Shown here: piece after piece, positions 48,291-59,005 of the stretch | Position numbering within the stretch: position 1 is the stretch's first letter | How the letters are laid out: every line of letters starts with the position of its first letter | NCBI RefSeq assembly: GCF_021165935.1 | Contig: NZ_CP088953.1 | Location: forward strand, 1,523,501 to 1,587,500 | Direction of reading: 5' to 3' | Origin: Microbulbifer elongatus | GTDB lineage: Bacteria; Pseudomonadota; Gammaproteobacteria; Pseudomonadales; Cellvibrionaceae | DNA: 64,000 nt | Position numbers and translations under genes: made by a program | Notes under the pieces: generated by a model | Database searches by the model: none | What the model saw: the letters and a program-made list of their open reading frames with translations, nothing else | What the model was told of the DNA's origin: nothing

Positions 48291-49238
48291 TCAGTTCAGC
48301 TCGGGTGGCAGCGGAGCCTGCTCTGGCCGGAATTCGGCGTTGTACAGCTCGCGGCTGTCAAAGCCGCGCGGGTCGGACTTCTCGAACAGCCCCAGGGTCA
48401 GTCGGTGGGCAATATTGCGCCCTTTGGCACCCGCGTAGTACTTGTAATTGAAGGAACCATCGTCGCGGAATGCCGGGTGATCCGGGTAGTTGGTGCGCAG
48501 CACGGCAAGAGCGCTGGCTTCCAGCTGCGGCATTTCCAGCAGGTGGTAGCTCTGCACCATGACCGCCAGCGCATCCGGTACCGCCGGGGTCTGCTGAAAG
48601 TTCTCTACCACATAGCGACCGCGGTTGGCGGAGGCCAGGTAGGCATTGCGCTTGAAGTAGTAGTTGGCCACGTGAATCTCGTAGCGCGCCAGCAGATTGC
48701 GCAGGTGGATCATACGCTTCTGCGCGTCTGGGGCATAACGGCTCTCGGGGTAGCGGGCCATCAACTGGGCGAAGTAGGCAAAGGACTCCCGGGCCGACCC
48801 CGGGTCGCGGCGGGTCATGTCGGTGGGCAGGAAACGCTCGAACAGGCCGCTGCCTTCAGTGAAGGAGGCCAAGCCCTTCATATAATAGGCGTAGTCCACA
48901 TTGCGGTGCTGCGGGTGCAGGCGAATAAAACGGTCCGCCGCAGAAATCGCGGCATCGTTCTGGTAGTCGCGATAGTAGGCGTAGATCAGTTCCAGCTGCG
49001 CCTGCTCGGCGTAGTTGCCGAAGGGGAAGTTGTCCTCCAGGGCCCGCAGGTTCTTGATTGCCAGCTCCCACTGGCTGGATTTGAGCTGCCGCTGGGCGGC
49101 TTCGTAGAAAGCCTGTTCGGTACGGTTACCGCTGGGCAGGCCTTCCTCTTCTTCGTCCGTGCTGGCACAGGAGGCCACCAAGACGGCCAAAAACGCGACA
49201 CACAGGGTTTTCCAGGACTGTCTGTTCCAAGACCGCAT
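48291..49238 (-). CDS. bamD: Outer membrane protein assembly factor BamD
   Basis: 315 residues from the ATG at 49238, preceded by GAGGGG. The lipobox LVASC puts the lipidated cysteine at residue 24. TPR-like helical repeats follow ([58 protein letters not shown]), as in the BamD/ComL family. It is anchored in the outer membrane and works with BamA in inserting beta-barrel proteins. Longer in-frame starts as far as 49412 would bury the lipobox. Divergent from rluD, the common arrangement. Confidence 0.94.
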   Translation of the reverse strand: MRSWNRQSWKTLCVAFLAVLVASCASTDEEEEGLPSGNRTEQAFYEAAQRQLKSSQWELAIKNLRALEDNFPFGNYAEQAQLELIYAYYRDYQNDAAISAADRFIRLHPQHRNVDYAYYMKGLASFTEGSGLFERFLPTDMTRRDPGSARESFAYFAQLMARYPESRYAPDAQKRMIHLRNLLARYEIHVANYYFKRNAYLASANRGRYVVENFQQTPAVPDALAVMVQSYHLLEMPQLEASALAVLRTNYPDHPAFRDDGSFNYKYYAGAKGRNIAHRLTLGLFEKSDPRGFDSRELYNAEFRPEQAPLPPELN

Positions 49239-49404
49239 TGCCCCTCGCTCTATCATTATTCGTCTCAACCTTATTAAACTAGCCGCCCAAAATTCACCGG
49301 GGGCCGAAGGGCAGCTATTTAACCACAGCGCCCCGCCAGCCCAAAGTACAAGCAGCCTGCTGGCAACCACATTTATTGCGTTACAGGACACTAGACCCTC
49401 TCGG

Positions 49405-50370
49405 ATGAGCAATCAAATACAACTCGAAATTGAAGTGCCCGCGGAGTACGCCGGGCAGAGGTTTGACCAGATCGCAGCGGATTTGATCCCTGATTATTCC
49501 CGCGCGCGTCTGCAAACCTGGATAAAAGGCGGTCAACTGACCGTAGATGGCCGCACTGCCAAGCCTAAAGATAAGCTGTTTGGCGGTGAATTGCTGGTTC
49601 TGAATGCAGAATTGGAGCCGCAGGGGGAATGGTTGGCGCAGGATATCCCGCTGGATGTGGTCTATGAGGACGATGCCATCCTGGTGATCAACAAGCCCGC
49701 CGGGCTGGTGGTGCATCCGGCGGCAGGCAATCCCGACGGCACCCTGCTGAATGGCCTGCTGGCCCATTGCGCCGGTCAACAGAATATCCCCCGCGCAGGG
49801 ATCGTGCACCGGTTGGACAAGGACACCAGTGGCCTGATGGTGGTGGCAAAGACCCTGCAAGCCCAGGCGGATCTGGTGGATCAGCTCAAGGAGCGCAGCG
49901 TCAGTCGTCTCTACGATGCGATAGTGCAGGGCACTCTGAGTGGTGGTGGTACCGTGGATGCACCCATGGGGCGCCACAAGACCCACCGCCTGAAAATGGC
50001 GGCGCTTCCCCACGCCGGAATGGGAGGCGCCAAGGAAGCGATTACTCACTATAGGCTTCAGGAGCGTTTTCGCGCCCATACCCTGGTGCGCTGCCAGTTG
50101 GAGACCGGTCGCACCCACCAGATCCGTGTACATATGGCGCATATACGCCATCCGTTGATTGGTGATCCGCTCTACGGCGGGCGCAGCAAGTTGCCCGCCT
50201 GTGCCGGCCAGGCGCTGATCCAGGCACTGCAGCAATTTCCGCGCCAGGCGCTCCATGCCGCAGAGCTGGCACTACTGCACCCGGAAACCGGTGAGCCAAT
50301 GCACTGGCAGGCGCCCATGCCGGAGGATATGCTGCAACTGCTCGAGTTGCTGCGCGCAGATACCCACTGA
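49405..50370 (+). CDS. rluD: 23S rRNA pseudouridine synthase RluD
   Basis: 321 residues from the ATG at 49405 (E. coli 326). An N-terminal S4-type RNA-binding domain covers about 18-80 ([25 protein letters not shown]). The catalytic domain contains [19 protein letters not shown] with nucleophile D138. It modifies uridines in helix 69 of 23S rRNA. Longer in-frame starts to 49159 run into bamD and are rejected. The immediate upstream Shine-Dalgarno is weak. pgeF follows with a 42-nt gap. Confidence 0.93.
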   Translation: MSNQIQLEIEVPAEYAGQRFDQIAADLIPDYSRARLQTWIKGGQLTVDGRTAKPKDKLFGGELLVLNAELEPQGEWLAQDIPLDVVYEDDAILVINKPAGLVVHPAAGNPDGTLLNGLLAHCAGQQNIPRAGIVHRLDKDTSGLMVVAKTLQAQADLVDQLKERSVSRLYDAIVQGTLSGGGTVDAPMGRHKTHRLKMAALPHAGMGGAKEAITHYRLQERFRAHTLVRCQLETGRTHQIRVHMAHIRHPLIGDPLYGGRSKLPACAGQALIQALQQFPRQALHAAELALLHPETGEPMHWQAPMPEDMLQLLELLRADTH

Positions 50371-50412
50371 GTGCTCAGCGCCCCCACTTTTCAATGTCAC
50401 AGGACGCTCTTG

Positions 50413-51174
50413 ATGTCAGCCGATCATTACCTTCAGCCCGACTGGCCCGCGCCCGCCAATGTGCGCGCCGTGGTCACGTTGCGTCACAGCGGGCACAGCG
50501 AGGGGGATTACGCCTCGTTCAACCTCGCCGACCACGTGGGTGATGCCACTGCAGCGGTGAGGGCAAACCGCGAGCAGCTGCAGCGAGAACTGAGTTTGCC
50601 CAATCCGCCCCAGTGGCTGGAGCAGATTCACAGCGACAAGGCAGTGGAGGCACACGCCGATGGCAAGATTCTCACCGCCGACGCCAGCTACACCCGGGAG
50701 TCCGGCATTGTCTGCGCGGTACTGACCGCCGACTGCCTGCCGCTTCTGGTGTGTAATCGCAATGGCACCGAGGTCGCCGCCATTCACGCTGGATGGCGCG
50801 GGCTCACCGGTGGGGTGATACGCGAGACGATTGATGGGATGAAGAGCGCCCCGCAAGACCTGATGGTATGGCTTGGCCCTGCCATTGGTCCCGACGCATT
50901 TGAGTGCGGCGTGGATGTGCTGGAAGCCGCGTTCGAATCGTCCATGAGCGAAGCCCACGCCGAAGCCATCGCCCAGTGCTTTGTCCCCCATAGTAAAAAG
51001 CCGCTGCACTTTCTTGCGGATATCTATGCCCTTGGGCGCGCCGAACTCGCGGAACTGGGCGTGGCAGAAGTTTATGGTGGAGACCGTTGTACGGTTACCG
51101 AAGGAAGTGTATTCTTTTCCTACCGCCGGGATGGCAATACGGGGCGCATGGCTTCTCTTATTTGGTTTGAATAA
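50413..51174 (+). CDS. pgeF: Peptidoglycan editing factor PgeF / YfiH (multicopper polyphenol oxidase-like)
   Basis: 253 residues from the ATG at 50413, with AGGA nine nt upstream; a GTG at 50371 is the other option. The family motifs with the metal ligands are LEQIHSDKAV (His), AVLTADCLPLLV (Cys) and AAIHAGWRGLTGGV (His). Members were first called laccase-like; some have purine nucleoside phosphorylase or hydrolase activity. In E. coli YfiH clears wrongly inserted serine from peptidoglycan precursors. The order rluD-pgeF-clpB is conserved from E. coli to Pseudomonas. Confidence 0.92.
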   Translation: MSADHYLQPDWPAPANVRAVVTLRHSGHSEGDYASFNLADHVGDATAAVRANREQLQRELSLPNPPQWLEQIHSDKAVEAHADGKILTADASYTRESGIVCAVLTADCLPLLVCNRNGTEVAAIHAGWRGLTGGVIRETIDGMKSAPQDLMVWLGPAIGPDAFECGVDVLEAAFESSMSEAHAEAIAQCFVPHSKKPLHFLADIYALGRAELAELGVAEVYGGDRCTVTEGSVFFSYRRDGNTGRMASLIWFE

Positions 51175-51492
51175 GAAGCTTTTCGGTGGAGGTGCCGCGC
51201 TTACCCATCCTGCGGTACTCCGATTCCCAGCGTCTTTCCGGGCCCTACCCGGAACCCAGTGCTACGAAGCGGAATGCCGGATCACACCCGGCATGACGTG
51301 AATTCTATTTCTCACCCTGCCTCCCCCTTTAAAACCCGCCGCCTGCCCGCAAATTACTGATCAGCACTAGACTGTATTCGTCATTGCGTTTCCGGGCGTC
51401 GCCGATTTTCTCATGCGGCGCGCGTTGTAACTGGAAAGTATTTAGAGAGCATTTGAAAGTATCTGGAGAGGATCAGGAGAGGGTAACAGCAC
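51175..51492. other. pgeF-clpB intergenic region with degenerate repeat and 21-nt tandem duplication
   Basis: 318 nt without a gene. At 51228-51299 are two hairpins (51236-51242/51248-51254 and 51274-51280/51288-51294) related to the CCGG repeat at 24195. At 51432-51473 a 21-nt unit occurs twice in tandem (17 of 21 identical), each copy ending in a purine-rich GAGAG. I found no convincing sigma-32 promoter (CTTGAAA ... CCCCAT) for clpB. Confidence 0.55.
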
Positions 51493-54102
51493 ATGCGCAT
51501 CGACCGGATGACCAACCCACTACAGGCCGCTATTGCGGACGCGCAATCCATTGCCGTTGGTCGAGACCATAATCAGATTCTTCCCGAGCACCTGCTTCAG
51601 GCTTTGTTGGATCAGTCCAACGGCAGTGCCACTGCCTTTCTGAATCAGGCCGGCTTCAATATCAATGGCCTGCGCAATGATCTCGCCAAGCGCCTGGACA
51701 GCCTGCCCACCGTTGGTACTCCAACCGGGGACGTGGGAATGTCCCAGGAACTGATGCGCCTGTTTAATCTGGCGGATAAAAAAGCCCAGAAGAATGGCGA
51801 CAGCTTTATCGCCAGCGAAACGGTGCTGCTCGCCGCTTTCGACCCGGCGGCCGGTGAGATTTCAAAAATCCTCAACGCAAACGGTGACCTGAAACATCTG
51901 CAGGATGCGATTACCAAAGTGCGTGGCGACGAAAAGGTCAATGACCCTCAAGCGGAAGAGGCGCGTCAGGCACTGGATAAGTACACCCTGGATCTTACCG
52001 CCCGCGCCGAGTCCGGTAAGCTGGATCCGGTGATCGGTCGTGACGACGAAATCCGTCGCACGATTCAGGTATTGCAACGCCGCACTAAAAATAACCCGGT
52101 ATTGATCGGTGAACCTGGCGTCGGTAAAACCGCCATTGTCGAGGGCCTCGCCCAGCGTATCGTCAACGGCGAAGTGCCGGAGGGGCTGAAAGACAAGCGA
52201 TTGCTGTCGCTGGATCTTGGGGCTCTGCTTGCCGGGGCAAAGTTCCGCGGTGAGTTCGAAGAGCGTCTCAAAGCCGTATTAAACGAACTCTCCAAGCAGG
52301 AAGGCCGTGTCATCCTGTTTATCGACGAGCTGCACACCATGGTTGGTGCCGGTAAAGCCGAGGGTGCCATGGATGCCGGCAATATGCTGAAGCCTGCGCT
52401 GGCCCGCGGCGAACTGCATTGTGTCGGCGCCACCACTCTGGACGAGTATCGCCAGTACATTGAAAAAGACGCCGCTCTGGAGCGTCGCTTTCAGAAGGTG
52501 CTGGTGGATGAACCCTCAGAAGAAGACACGATCGCCATTCTGCGCGGACTGAAAGAGCGCTACGAAGTGCACCACGGCGTCGACATCACTGACTCTGCGA
52601 TTATTGCTGCCACCAAGCTGTCCCAGCGTTACATCACCGACCGCCAGTTGCCGGACAAGGCCATCGATCTGATCGATGAGGCTGCCAGCCGTATCCGTAT
52701 GGAGATCGATTCCAAACCGGAAGAGATGGACAAGCTGGAGCGTCGCCTGATCCAGCTCAAAATAGAGCGGGAGGCAGTCAAAAAAGACAAAGACGACGAG
52801 GCTGCGAAAAAGCGCCTGACCAAACTCGAAGAAGATATCGACAACATCGAAAAAGAATACGCAGACCTGGAGGAGATCTGGAAAGCGGAAAAAGCCAAGC
52901 TGGCTGGCAGTGCCGATATCAAAAACAAACTGGAGCAGGCAAAGCTCGACATGGATGCCGCGCGCCGCGCCGGTGACCTCACCCGTATGTCGGAAATTCA
53001 GTACGGCGTAATCCCGCAACTGGAACAGCAACTAAAGCTGGCATCCGATAATAGCGATACCAGCGAAAACCAGCTGCTGCGCAACCGGGTTACCGATGAG
53101 GAAGTGGCGGAGGTCGTGTCCCGCTGGACCGGTATCCCCGTGTCCAAAATGCTCGAAGGCGAACGGGAAAAGCTGTTGCGCATGGAACAGTCCCTGCATG
53201 GTCGTGTGATCGGCCAGAACGAGGCGGTAGAGGCGGTTTCCAACGCCGTGCGGCGCTCTCGCGCCGGTCTCGCCGATCCCAACCGCCCCAACGGCTCCTT
53301 CCTGTTCCTCGGCCCCACCGGTGTGGGTAAAACCGAACTGTGTAAGGCGCTGGCGCAATTCCTGTTCGACACCGAAGACGCCATGGTACGTGTGGATATG
53401 TCGGAATTTATGGAGAAGCACTCGGTTGCCCGCCTGATCGGCGCCCCTCCCGGCTATGTAGGGTATGAGGAGGGCGGGTATCTCACCGAAGCCGTGCGTC
53501 GCAAGCCCTATTCGGTATTGTTGCTGGATGAGGTTGAAAAGGCGCATCCGGACGTGTTCAACATTTTGCTGCAGGTGCTCGAGGATGGTCGCCTCACCGA
53601 TGGTCAGGGTCGCACCGTCGACTTCCGCAACACCGTCGTGGTAATGACATCTAATCTGGGCTCGGACCTGATTCAGAAGTACGCCAGTGCCCGGGACGAC
53701 GATGAAATCGATTCGGAGATTCACTATCGCCAGATGAAAGCCGCAGTGATGGACGTGGTGGGTGAACATTTCCGCCCGGAGTTCATCAACCGCATCGACG
53801 AGGTTGTGGTCTTCCATCCGCTGGATCGTGCGGAAGTCCGCTCCATCGCCGAGATTCAGTTGCAGAATCTGCGCAAACGTCTGCAGGAGCGGGACCTGAA
53901 ACTGGAGATTTCCGACGAGCTGTTGAGCAAGCTCGCCGATGTCGGTTTTGACCCGGTCTATGGCGCGCGTCCACTCAAGCGCGCAATTCAGATGTGGATC
54001 GAAAACCCGCTGGCTCAGGATGTGCTGTCCGGGAAGTTCGTACCCGGGGATACCATTCATGCGACCTTGGAAGGGGATAAAGCCGTTTTCAACAAGTCAT
54101 GA
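51493..54102 (+). CDS. clpB: ATP-dependent chaperone ClpB
   Basis: 869 residues (E. coli 857). The N domain begins [19 protein letters not shown], as in E. coli MRLDRLTN. NBD1 has Walker A GEPGVGKT. The coiled-coil M domain covers about 405-530 ([17 protein letters not shown] heptads). NBD2 has GPTGVGKT and the GYVGYEEGG pore loop. With DnaK it rescues aggregated proteins. Expected to be heat-inducible, though no sigma-32 site was recognised upstream. The RND genes follow 46 nt later on the same strand. Confidence 0.97.
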   Translation: MRIDRMTNPLQAAIADAQSIAVGRDHNQILPEHLLQALLDQSNGSATAFLNQAGFNINGLRNDLAKRLDSLPTVGTPTGDVGMSQELMRLFNLADKKAQKNGDSFIASETVLLAAFDPAAGEISKILNANGDLKHLQDAITKVRGDEKVNDPQAEEARQALDKYTLDLTARAESGKLDPVIGRDDEIRRTIQVLQRRTKNNPVLIGEPGVGKTAIVEGLAQRIVNGEVPEGLKDKRLLSLDLGALLAGAKFRGEFEERLKAVLNELSKQEGRVILFIDELHTMVGAGKAEGAMDAGNMLKPALARGELHCVGATTLDEYRQYIEKDAALERRFQKVLVDEPSEEDTIAILRGLKERYEVHHGVDITDSAIIAATKLSQRYITDRQLPDKAIDLIDEAASRIRMEIDSKPEEMDKLERRLIQLKIEREAVKKDKDDEAAKKRLTKLEEDIDNIEKEYADLEEIWKAEKAKLAGSADIKNKLEQAKLDMDAARRAGDLTRMSEIQYGVIPQLEQQLKLASDNSDTSENQLLRNRVTDEEVAEVVSRWTGIPVSKMLEGEREKLLRMEQSLHGRVIGQNEAVEAVSNAVRRSRAGLADPNRPNGSFLFLGPTGVGKTELCKALAQFLFDTEDAMVRVDMSEFMEKHSVARLIGAPPGYVGYEEGGYLTEAVRRKPYSVLLLDEVEKAHPDVFNILLQVLEDGRLTDGQGRTVDFRNTVVVMTSNLGSDLIQKYASARDDDEIDSEIHYRQMKAAVMDVVGEHFRPEFINRIDEVVVFHPLDRAEVRSIAEIQLQNLRKRLQERDLKLEISDELLSKLADVGFDPVYGARPLKRAIQMWIENPLAQDVLSGKFVPGDTIHATLEGDKAVFNKS

Positions 54103-54148
54103 ATTTGTAGTAAGCCCATGGATGGGTAATGTTCAATGGATCTGATGT

Positions 54149-55342
54149 ATGACACTGGCAAGGCAGCTTTTTAACCGGCGCATGTTGTGGATGCTGCTGG
54201 CCTGCCTTGTTGTGTTTGGCGGTATCTTCGGTTTTAAAATCTTCGGCAACTACATGATGAACCAGTTTATGGACAGCATGTCGTTGCCTCCCGCCACAGT
54301 CACCACCACCCGGGTGCAGTCCCAACGCTGGCAGACCCGATTGAATGCTGTGGGTAGCCTGCGCGCAATCAATGGTGTTGACGTCACCACGCGGGCGCAG
54401 GGTGAAGTCAAGGCCATCTATTTCGAGTCCGGCCAGGCTGTCGAAAAAGGTGCGTTACTCGCAGAGCTTACCGCCGACCCGGAAACCGCTCAGATCGAGG
54501 TGCTGGAGGCCGAACGCCGGTTGGCGGAGCGAGACTTCAAGCGTATATCTCAACTGTACGACAAAGGCGTCGCCACCCTGCGTGAGCTGGACCAGGCGCA
54601 GGCTACGCTGGACCAGGTGTTGGCAAATCTGCTGGTACAGCGTGCCACCATCAGCGAGCGTACGATTGTCGCGCCATTCTCCGGGCAGCTCGGTATTCGC
54701 CAGGTCGACCTGGGGCAAAACGTTTCCCCTGGTGATTCCGTGGTCTCCCTGCAACAGCTCCACCCCATTTATGTAGATTTCTCCCTGGCGGAACAGGACT
54801 TTACCCGTGTGACGGAAGGCCAGTCTATCGAACTCACGGCAGCGGCGCTGCCGGCTAAAAAGTTCGACGGGCGGATTACCGCCATTGATCCTGCGATTGA
54901 TCCGCGCAATCGCACCTTCCAGCTACAGGGCACGCTGGAGAATCCCCAGCGGGAACTGCGCCCGGGAATGTTCGCCGATGTCGCGGTAAAAGTGGCAGCA
55001 TTTCGCAACGTGCTTGTGGTGCCGCGCACGGCCATCAGTTATGCACCCTACGGAAATGCGGTATTCGTGATCCGGAAGTCTGAAAGCAAGCGCGCAGATG
55101 AACCCGCGGAAAAGACTATGATGGGGCGCGGAGACGCAAAGCCCGCAGCGTGGGTGGCGATAAAGCGCTTTGTGAAAACCGGGGAAGAGCGCGGTGACCT
55201 GATCGAAATTATCGAAGGGGTCGAGGCCGGTGAGCAGGTTGCCACCAGCGGTCTGTTGAAGCTGCGTAACGAGGGCGGGGTAATCATCAACAACGAAAAC
55301 CCACCGCCGGAGCAAATTGCTCCGGATCCGAACAACAGCTAG
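54149..55342 (+). CDS. RND efflux periplasmic adaptor (HlyD/AcrA family)
   Basis: 397 residues. A membrane anchor lies at about 12-30 (MLWMLLACLVVFGGIFGF). The lipoyl halves (VTTRAQGEVKAIYFESGQAVEKGALLAEL and TIVAPFSGQLGIRQVDLGQNVSPGDSV) flank an alpha-hairpin at about 105-165. A beta-barrel and membrane-proximal domain follow. It bridges the RND pump encoded next (29-nt gap) and an outer-membrane channel that is not encoded here, probably a TolC homologue elsewhere. Substrates are unknown; the nearest general types are drug/multidrug adaptors. No repressor gene is adjacent. Confidence 0.92.
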   Translation: MTLARQLFNRRMLWMLLACLVVFGGIFGFKIFGNYMMNQFMDSMSLPPATVTTTRVQSQRWQTRLNAVGSLRAINGVDVTTRAQGEVKAIYFESGQAVEKGALLAELTADPETAQIEVLEAERRLAERDFKRISQLYDKGVATLRELDQAQATLDQVLANLLVQRATISERTIVAPFSGQLGIRQVDLGQNVSPGDSVVSLQQLHPIYVDFSLAEQDFTRVTEGQSIELTAAALPAKKFDGRITAIDPAIDPRNRTFQLQGTLENPQRELRPGMFADVAVKVAAFRNVLVVPRTAISYAPYGNAVFVIRKSESKRADEPAEKTMMGRGDAKPAAWVAIKRFVKTGEERGDLIEIIEGVEAGEQVATSGLLKLRNEGGVIINNENPPPEQIAPDPNNS

Positions 55343-55371
55343 CGGGCACTGCCCGCCGGCAGGGACGCCGC

Positions 55372-58300
55372 GTGCAATTTACCGACATTTTCATTCGTAA
55401 GCCGGTACTGGCGTGTGTCGTCAGCCTGTTTATATTTCTGTTGGGATTGCGTTCCAGCTCCGAGCTGAACGTGCGCCAGTATCCAGAACTGGAAAATGCC
55501 GTTATCACCATCAGCACTGTGTATGTGGGGGCGGATGCGGATCTGGTGCAGGGGTTTATTACCACACCGCTGGAGCAGGAAATTGCCAGTGCGGACGGCC
55601 TTGATTACATCGTCTCCACCAGTATTCAGGGAATATCCGTTATCCAGGCTTATGTGCGGCTCGACTATGATCCAAGTGAAGTACTCACTCAGGTCGCCGC
55701 CAAGGTAAACAAGCTGCGCGATGAACTTCCAGATGAATCGGAAGATCCGACGGTGGATCTCGCTGTCGGTGAAACCATCGCGGCCATGTACCTCTCTTTT
55801 TCTTCTGAAATTCTCGATAACAACCAGATCACCGATTACATCACACGGGTAGTACAGCCAAAGCTGTCCACGGTCGCCGGGGTGCAGCGTGCGGCGCTGC
55901 TGGGAAACCGTACCTTTGCCATGCGTATCTGGCTGAAGCCTGCGGAAATGGCCGCGCAAGGGGTGACCCCGGGTGATGTCAGCAGCGCGTTGCGACAGAA
56001 CAATGTACTGGCTGCCGTTGGCAGTACCAAGGGCACGCGCGTGGCCATGGATATTCGCGCGGATACCGATATTGCTTCCGAGCAGGCGTTTCGCCGGTTG
56101 GTGGTTCGTGCCGATGGCGATCGTCTGGTACGCCTGGAAGATGTCGCCGAGGTGGAGCTGGGCTCCGAGTCTTACGATACCTCGGTCACCTTCAACGGGC
56201 GCTCTGCGACATTTGTGGCGGTAGAAGTCGCCCCGGATGCCAATGCCCTGGAGGTAATCGCCGAGGTGCGCGACAAACTGCACAACGAAATTTTCCCTCA
56301 GCTACCGGAGGGTATGCTGGGGGAAATCCCCTATGACAGCACCGAGTATATTCAGGACTCGATCAATGAAGTGGTGAAGACCATCGTTGAGGCGGTGCTG
56401 ATCGTTATTGTTGTCATCTTTCTGTTTCTCGGCTCTATCCGCAGTGTCATTATCCCGGCGGTGGCCGTGCCGCTCTCAATGGTGGGAGCGCTGTTTCTGA
56501 TGTTGTTGATGGGCTTTTCCATCAATCTGCTTACGCTGCTGGCGATGGTGCTGGCCATTGGCATTGTGGTGGATGACGCGATTATTGTGCTGGAGAACGT
56601 ACATCGCCACATCGAAGAGGGCATGGCGCCGCAGGATGCCGCGATCAAGGGGGCGCGTGAACTCGCCTGGCCAATCATTGCCATGACCACCACTTTGATT
56701 GCCGTGTATCTTCCCATCGGGTTCCTCGGAGGGCTCACCGGCACTTTGTTTGTGGAGTTCGCGTTTTCCCTTGCGGGTGCGGTACTGCTGTCCGGGGTGG
56801 TGGCACTGACACTCTCGCCGATGATGGCAGCAAAGGTACTGCGGGCCGAGGATGGCCAGCGCTCCAACCGGTTCGAAGCCTGGCTGGAGCGGAGGCTGGA
56901 CCGGCTTGAGGCTGGTTACCGGCGGCGACTGCACGGCGCGCTGGAAGAGCGGTTGGTGATTCTGGTATTCGGGCTGATTGTACTGGCGAGCTGTTACTTT
57001 CTGTTCATCACCTCTCCCAGTGAGCTGGAACCGAAAGAAGACCGTGGTTTTGTGCTGGGTATTGCCAGTGGCGATGCCTATGCGACGCTGGACTATATGG
57101 AGCAGTACACCAGCCAGATCAATGGCGTGCGCGACCGCCACCCGGAAGTGGAGAACCTGTTCCTGCTCAATGGCGTGGGTGGTGCGGGCAACAGCACCAA
57201 CAGTGCGATTGCAGGCTTCGTGCTGTCCTCCTGGAACAAGCGCGATAAAAATACCCAGGAAATGCAGGAAGTCATCAGTGGGGAAGTCGCGGAAATTGCC
57301 GGTCTCAAAGTCGCCACCTTTGTGCCGCCGAGTCTGCCCACCGCGGGGGGTAACCTGCCGGTAGAGTTTGTGATTGGCACTACTGAACCCATTTCTACAC
57401 TGGCCAGTTTTGCCGATGAGATCATGGAGCGGGCGCTGGCGAGTCGCCGATTTATCTTTCTCGACGCCGACCTGAAGCTGGATAAACCCAGACTGTCGGT
57501 AGTGATTGACCGGGATAAAGCGGCGTCCATAGGCATTACCATGTCGGATCTGGCCCGGGAAATGGGCGCCATGATGTCCGGGGCCTATACCAATCGCTTC
57601 TCACTGGAAAATCGCAGCTACAAAGTGATCCCGCAGGTGGTGCGGGCAGAGCGTCTGACCGGCGAGCAATTAAAGCAGTACTACATCCGCGCCGGAGACG
57701 GCAGCCTGGTGCCGCTTTCCACCCTGGTCAGGCTGGAAGAAACGGTTCAGCCGCAACAGCTCAAGCGTTTTCAGCAGCTCAATGCGGTCACAATTTCCGG
57801 TGTGCCACGACCCGGGGTGCCTCTGGGGGAAGCCCTGGGGGTTCTGGAAGCGGCGGCCTCCGAGGTCCTTCCCAGAGAATACTCCACTGATTACTCGGGC
57901 CAGTCCCGACAGTTCAAGAACGAAGGTTCCGATCTGGTGCTGACGTTCTTTTTCGCGCTGATTGTCATCTACCTGGTGCTTGCGGCCCAGTTTGAGTCCT
58001 GGCGTGATCCGCTGATCATGCTGGTGACGGTACCCATGAGCGTATGCGGGGCAATGATTTTCGTCAGTCTCGGATTGACCTCACTGAATATCTACACCCA
58101 GGTGGGGCTGGTTACCCTGATTGGCGTTATATCCAAGCACGGAATATTGATTGTGGAGTTTGCCAATCAATTGCAGCTTCAGGGGCGCAGTCGTCGTCAG
58201 GCAATCGAGGAGGCGGCGAGTATCCGCTTGCGGCCGATCCTGATGACCACGGCTTCTCTGGTACTGGCCATGGTGCCGCTACTGATGGCGGCTGGCCCGG

Positions 58301-58464
58301 GTGGCGGTGCACGTTTCGCCATGGGGCTGGTAGTGGCGTCAGGTATGACGATCGGAACCCTGTTCACCCTGTTTGTGGTGCCCGCGATGTATCTGTTACT
58401 TGGCAGGGATTACGGGAATGACGGTGAAGGGACGCTTCCCCGGGGGCAGGATACCGGGGTGTGA
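55372..58464 (+). CDS. RND multidrug efflux inner membrane pump (HAE1 family)
   Basis: 1030 residues from a GTG with AGGGA upstream. Twelve membrane segments and two large periplasmic loops fit the HAE1 (AcrB-like) architecture. The proton-relay aspartates are in GIVVDDAIIVLENVHRHIEEG (about residues 404-405) of TM4. The N-terminal FTDIFIRKPVLACVVSLFI and the SGQSRQFKNEGSDL segment before TM7 are typical. It exports substrates using the proton gradient with the adaptor just upstream. The subgroup (MexF-, MexK- or VmeB-like) cannot be decided by eye. Confidence 0.94.
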   Translation: MQFTDIFIRKPVLACVVSLFIFLLGLRSSSELNVRQYPELENAVITISTVYVGADADLVQGFITTPLEQEIASADGLDYIVSTSIQGISVIQAYVRLDYDPSEVLTQVAAKVNKLRDELPDESEDPTVDLAVGETIAAMYLSFSSEILDNNQITDYITRVVQPKLSTVAGVQRAALLGNRTFAMRIWLKPAEMAAQGVTPGDVSSALRQNNVLAAVGSTKGTRVAMDIRADTDIASEQAFRRLVVRADGDRLVRLEDVAEVELGSESYDTSVTFNGRSATFVAVEVAPDANALEVIAEVRDKLHNEIFPQLPEGMLGEIPYDSTEYIQDSINEVVKTIVEAVLIVIVVIFLFLGSIRSVIIPAVAVPLSMVGALFLMLLMGFSINLLTLLAMVLAIGIVVDDAIIVLENVHRHIEEGMAPQDAAIKGARELAWPIIAMTTTLIAVYLPIGFLGGLTGTLFVEFAFSLAGAVLLSGVVALTLSPMMAAKVLRAEDGQRSNRFEAWLERRLDRLEAGYRRRLHGALEERLVILVFGLIVLASCYFLFITSPSELEPKEDRGFVLGIASGDAYATLDYMEQYTSQINGVRDRHPEVENLFLLNGVGGAGNSTNSAIAGFVLSSWNKRDKNTQEMQEVISGEVAEIAGLKVATFVPPSLPTAGGNLPVEFVIGTTEPISTLASFADEIMERALASRRFIFLDADLKLDKPRLSVVIDRDKAASIGITMSDLAREMGAMMSGAYTNRFSLENRSYKVIPQVVRAERLTGEQLKQYYIRAGDGSLVPLSTLVRLEETVQPQQLKRFQQLNAVTISGVPRPGVPLGEALGVLEAAASEVLPREYSTDYSGQSRQFKNEGSDLVLTFFFALIVIYLVLAAQFESWRDPLIMLVTVPMSVCGAMIFVSLGLTSLNIYTQVGLVTLIGVISKHGILIVEFANQLQLQGRSRRQAIEEAASIRLRPILMTTASLVLAMVPLLMAAGPGGGARFAMGLVVASGMTIGTLFTLFVVPAMYLLLGRDYGNDGEGTLPRGQDTGV

Positions 58465-58519
58465 GCCGGACTTTTTTTGGGTCCGTGGACACTGGAGCCC
58501 ATTGCTCTCCCCGGTTGGG

Positions 58520-59005
58520 TCAGCAGTTGTTCTGTAGAATCTGGCGGGTTTGCTGGATGCGCTGCTGGCGTTCCTCTTCCGGCAGTACCCGGTAATTGCC
58601 ACTGGCGTCTATCTCGCGCACACGGGCATGGGACTCCAGCTCCTGCAATCGTTGCTGGGCACTCTGGCAGCGTTGCGCGCGGGCTGCCAACTCCGCTTCA
58701 TCCTGTTGCTGCTGCGCCCGCTGCGCGTCCTGGCTCGCCTGAGTCGGGGCGGCGGGCTCGGTCTTCTCAGTGGGGCTCGCGGCGGTGGTAAGTTGCTGCT
58801 TGGCTTCCAGAGCCTGCTGTTCGCTTTCCCACTGGCGGTAGCGTTGCGACTTTGGTGCCTTGACTACTTCCACCTGTTCTTTCTGGGGGGGCTGGGAGCC
58901 AAAATGCACCACACCGTTCTCGTCCACCCACTTATAGATGCCATCGGCGTGAGCGGATGCCATCAGGCCCAGGGAAAGAGTGAGGGTTGCCGTCAGTGTG
59001 CGCAT
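58520..59005 (-). CDS. DUF4124 domain protein, secreted
   Basis: 161 residues. A signal peptide (about 1-20, ending SAHA) is followed by DGIYKWVDENGVVHFGSQPP, the DUF4124 signature. A long glutamine/alanine-rich coiled-coil stretch comes next (about 55-130) and a Cys near the end (QNNC). A second Cys (about 113) could pair with it. Periplasmic protein of unknown function, common in gammaproteobacteria. It is a single gene convergent with the RND pump. Confidence 0.82.
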   Translation of the reverse strand: MRTLTATLTLSLGLMASAHADGIYKWVDENGVVHFGSQPPQKEQVEVVKAPKSQRYRQWESEQQALEAKQQLTTAASPTEKTEPAAPTQASQDAQRAQQQQDEAELAARAQRCQSAQQRLQELESHARVREIDASGNYRVLPEEERQQRIQQTRQILQNNC

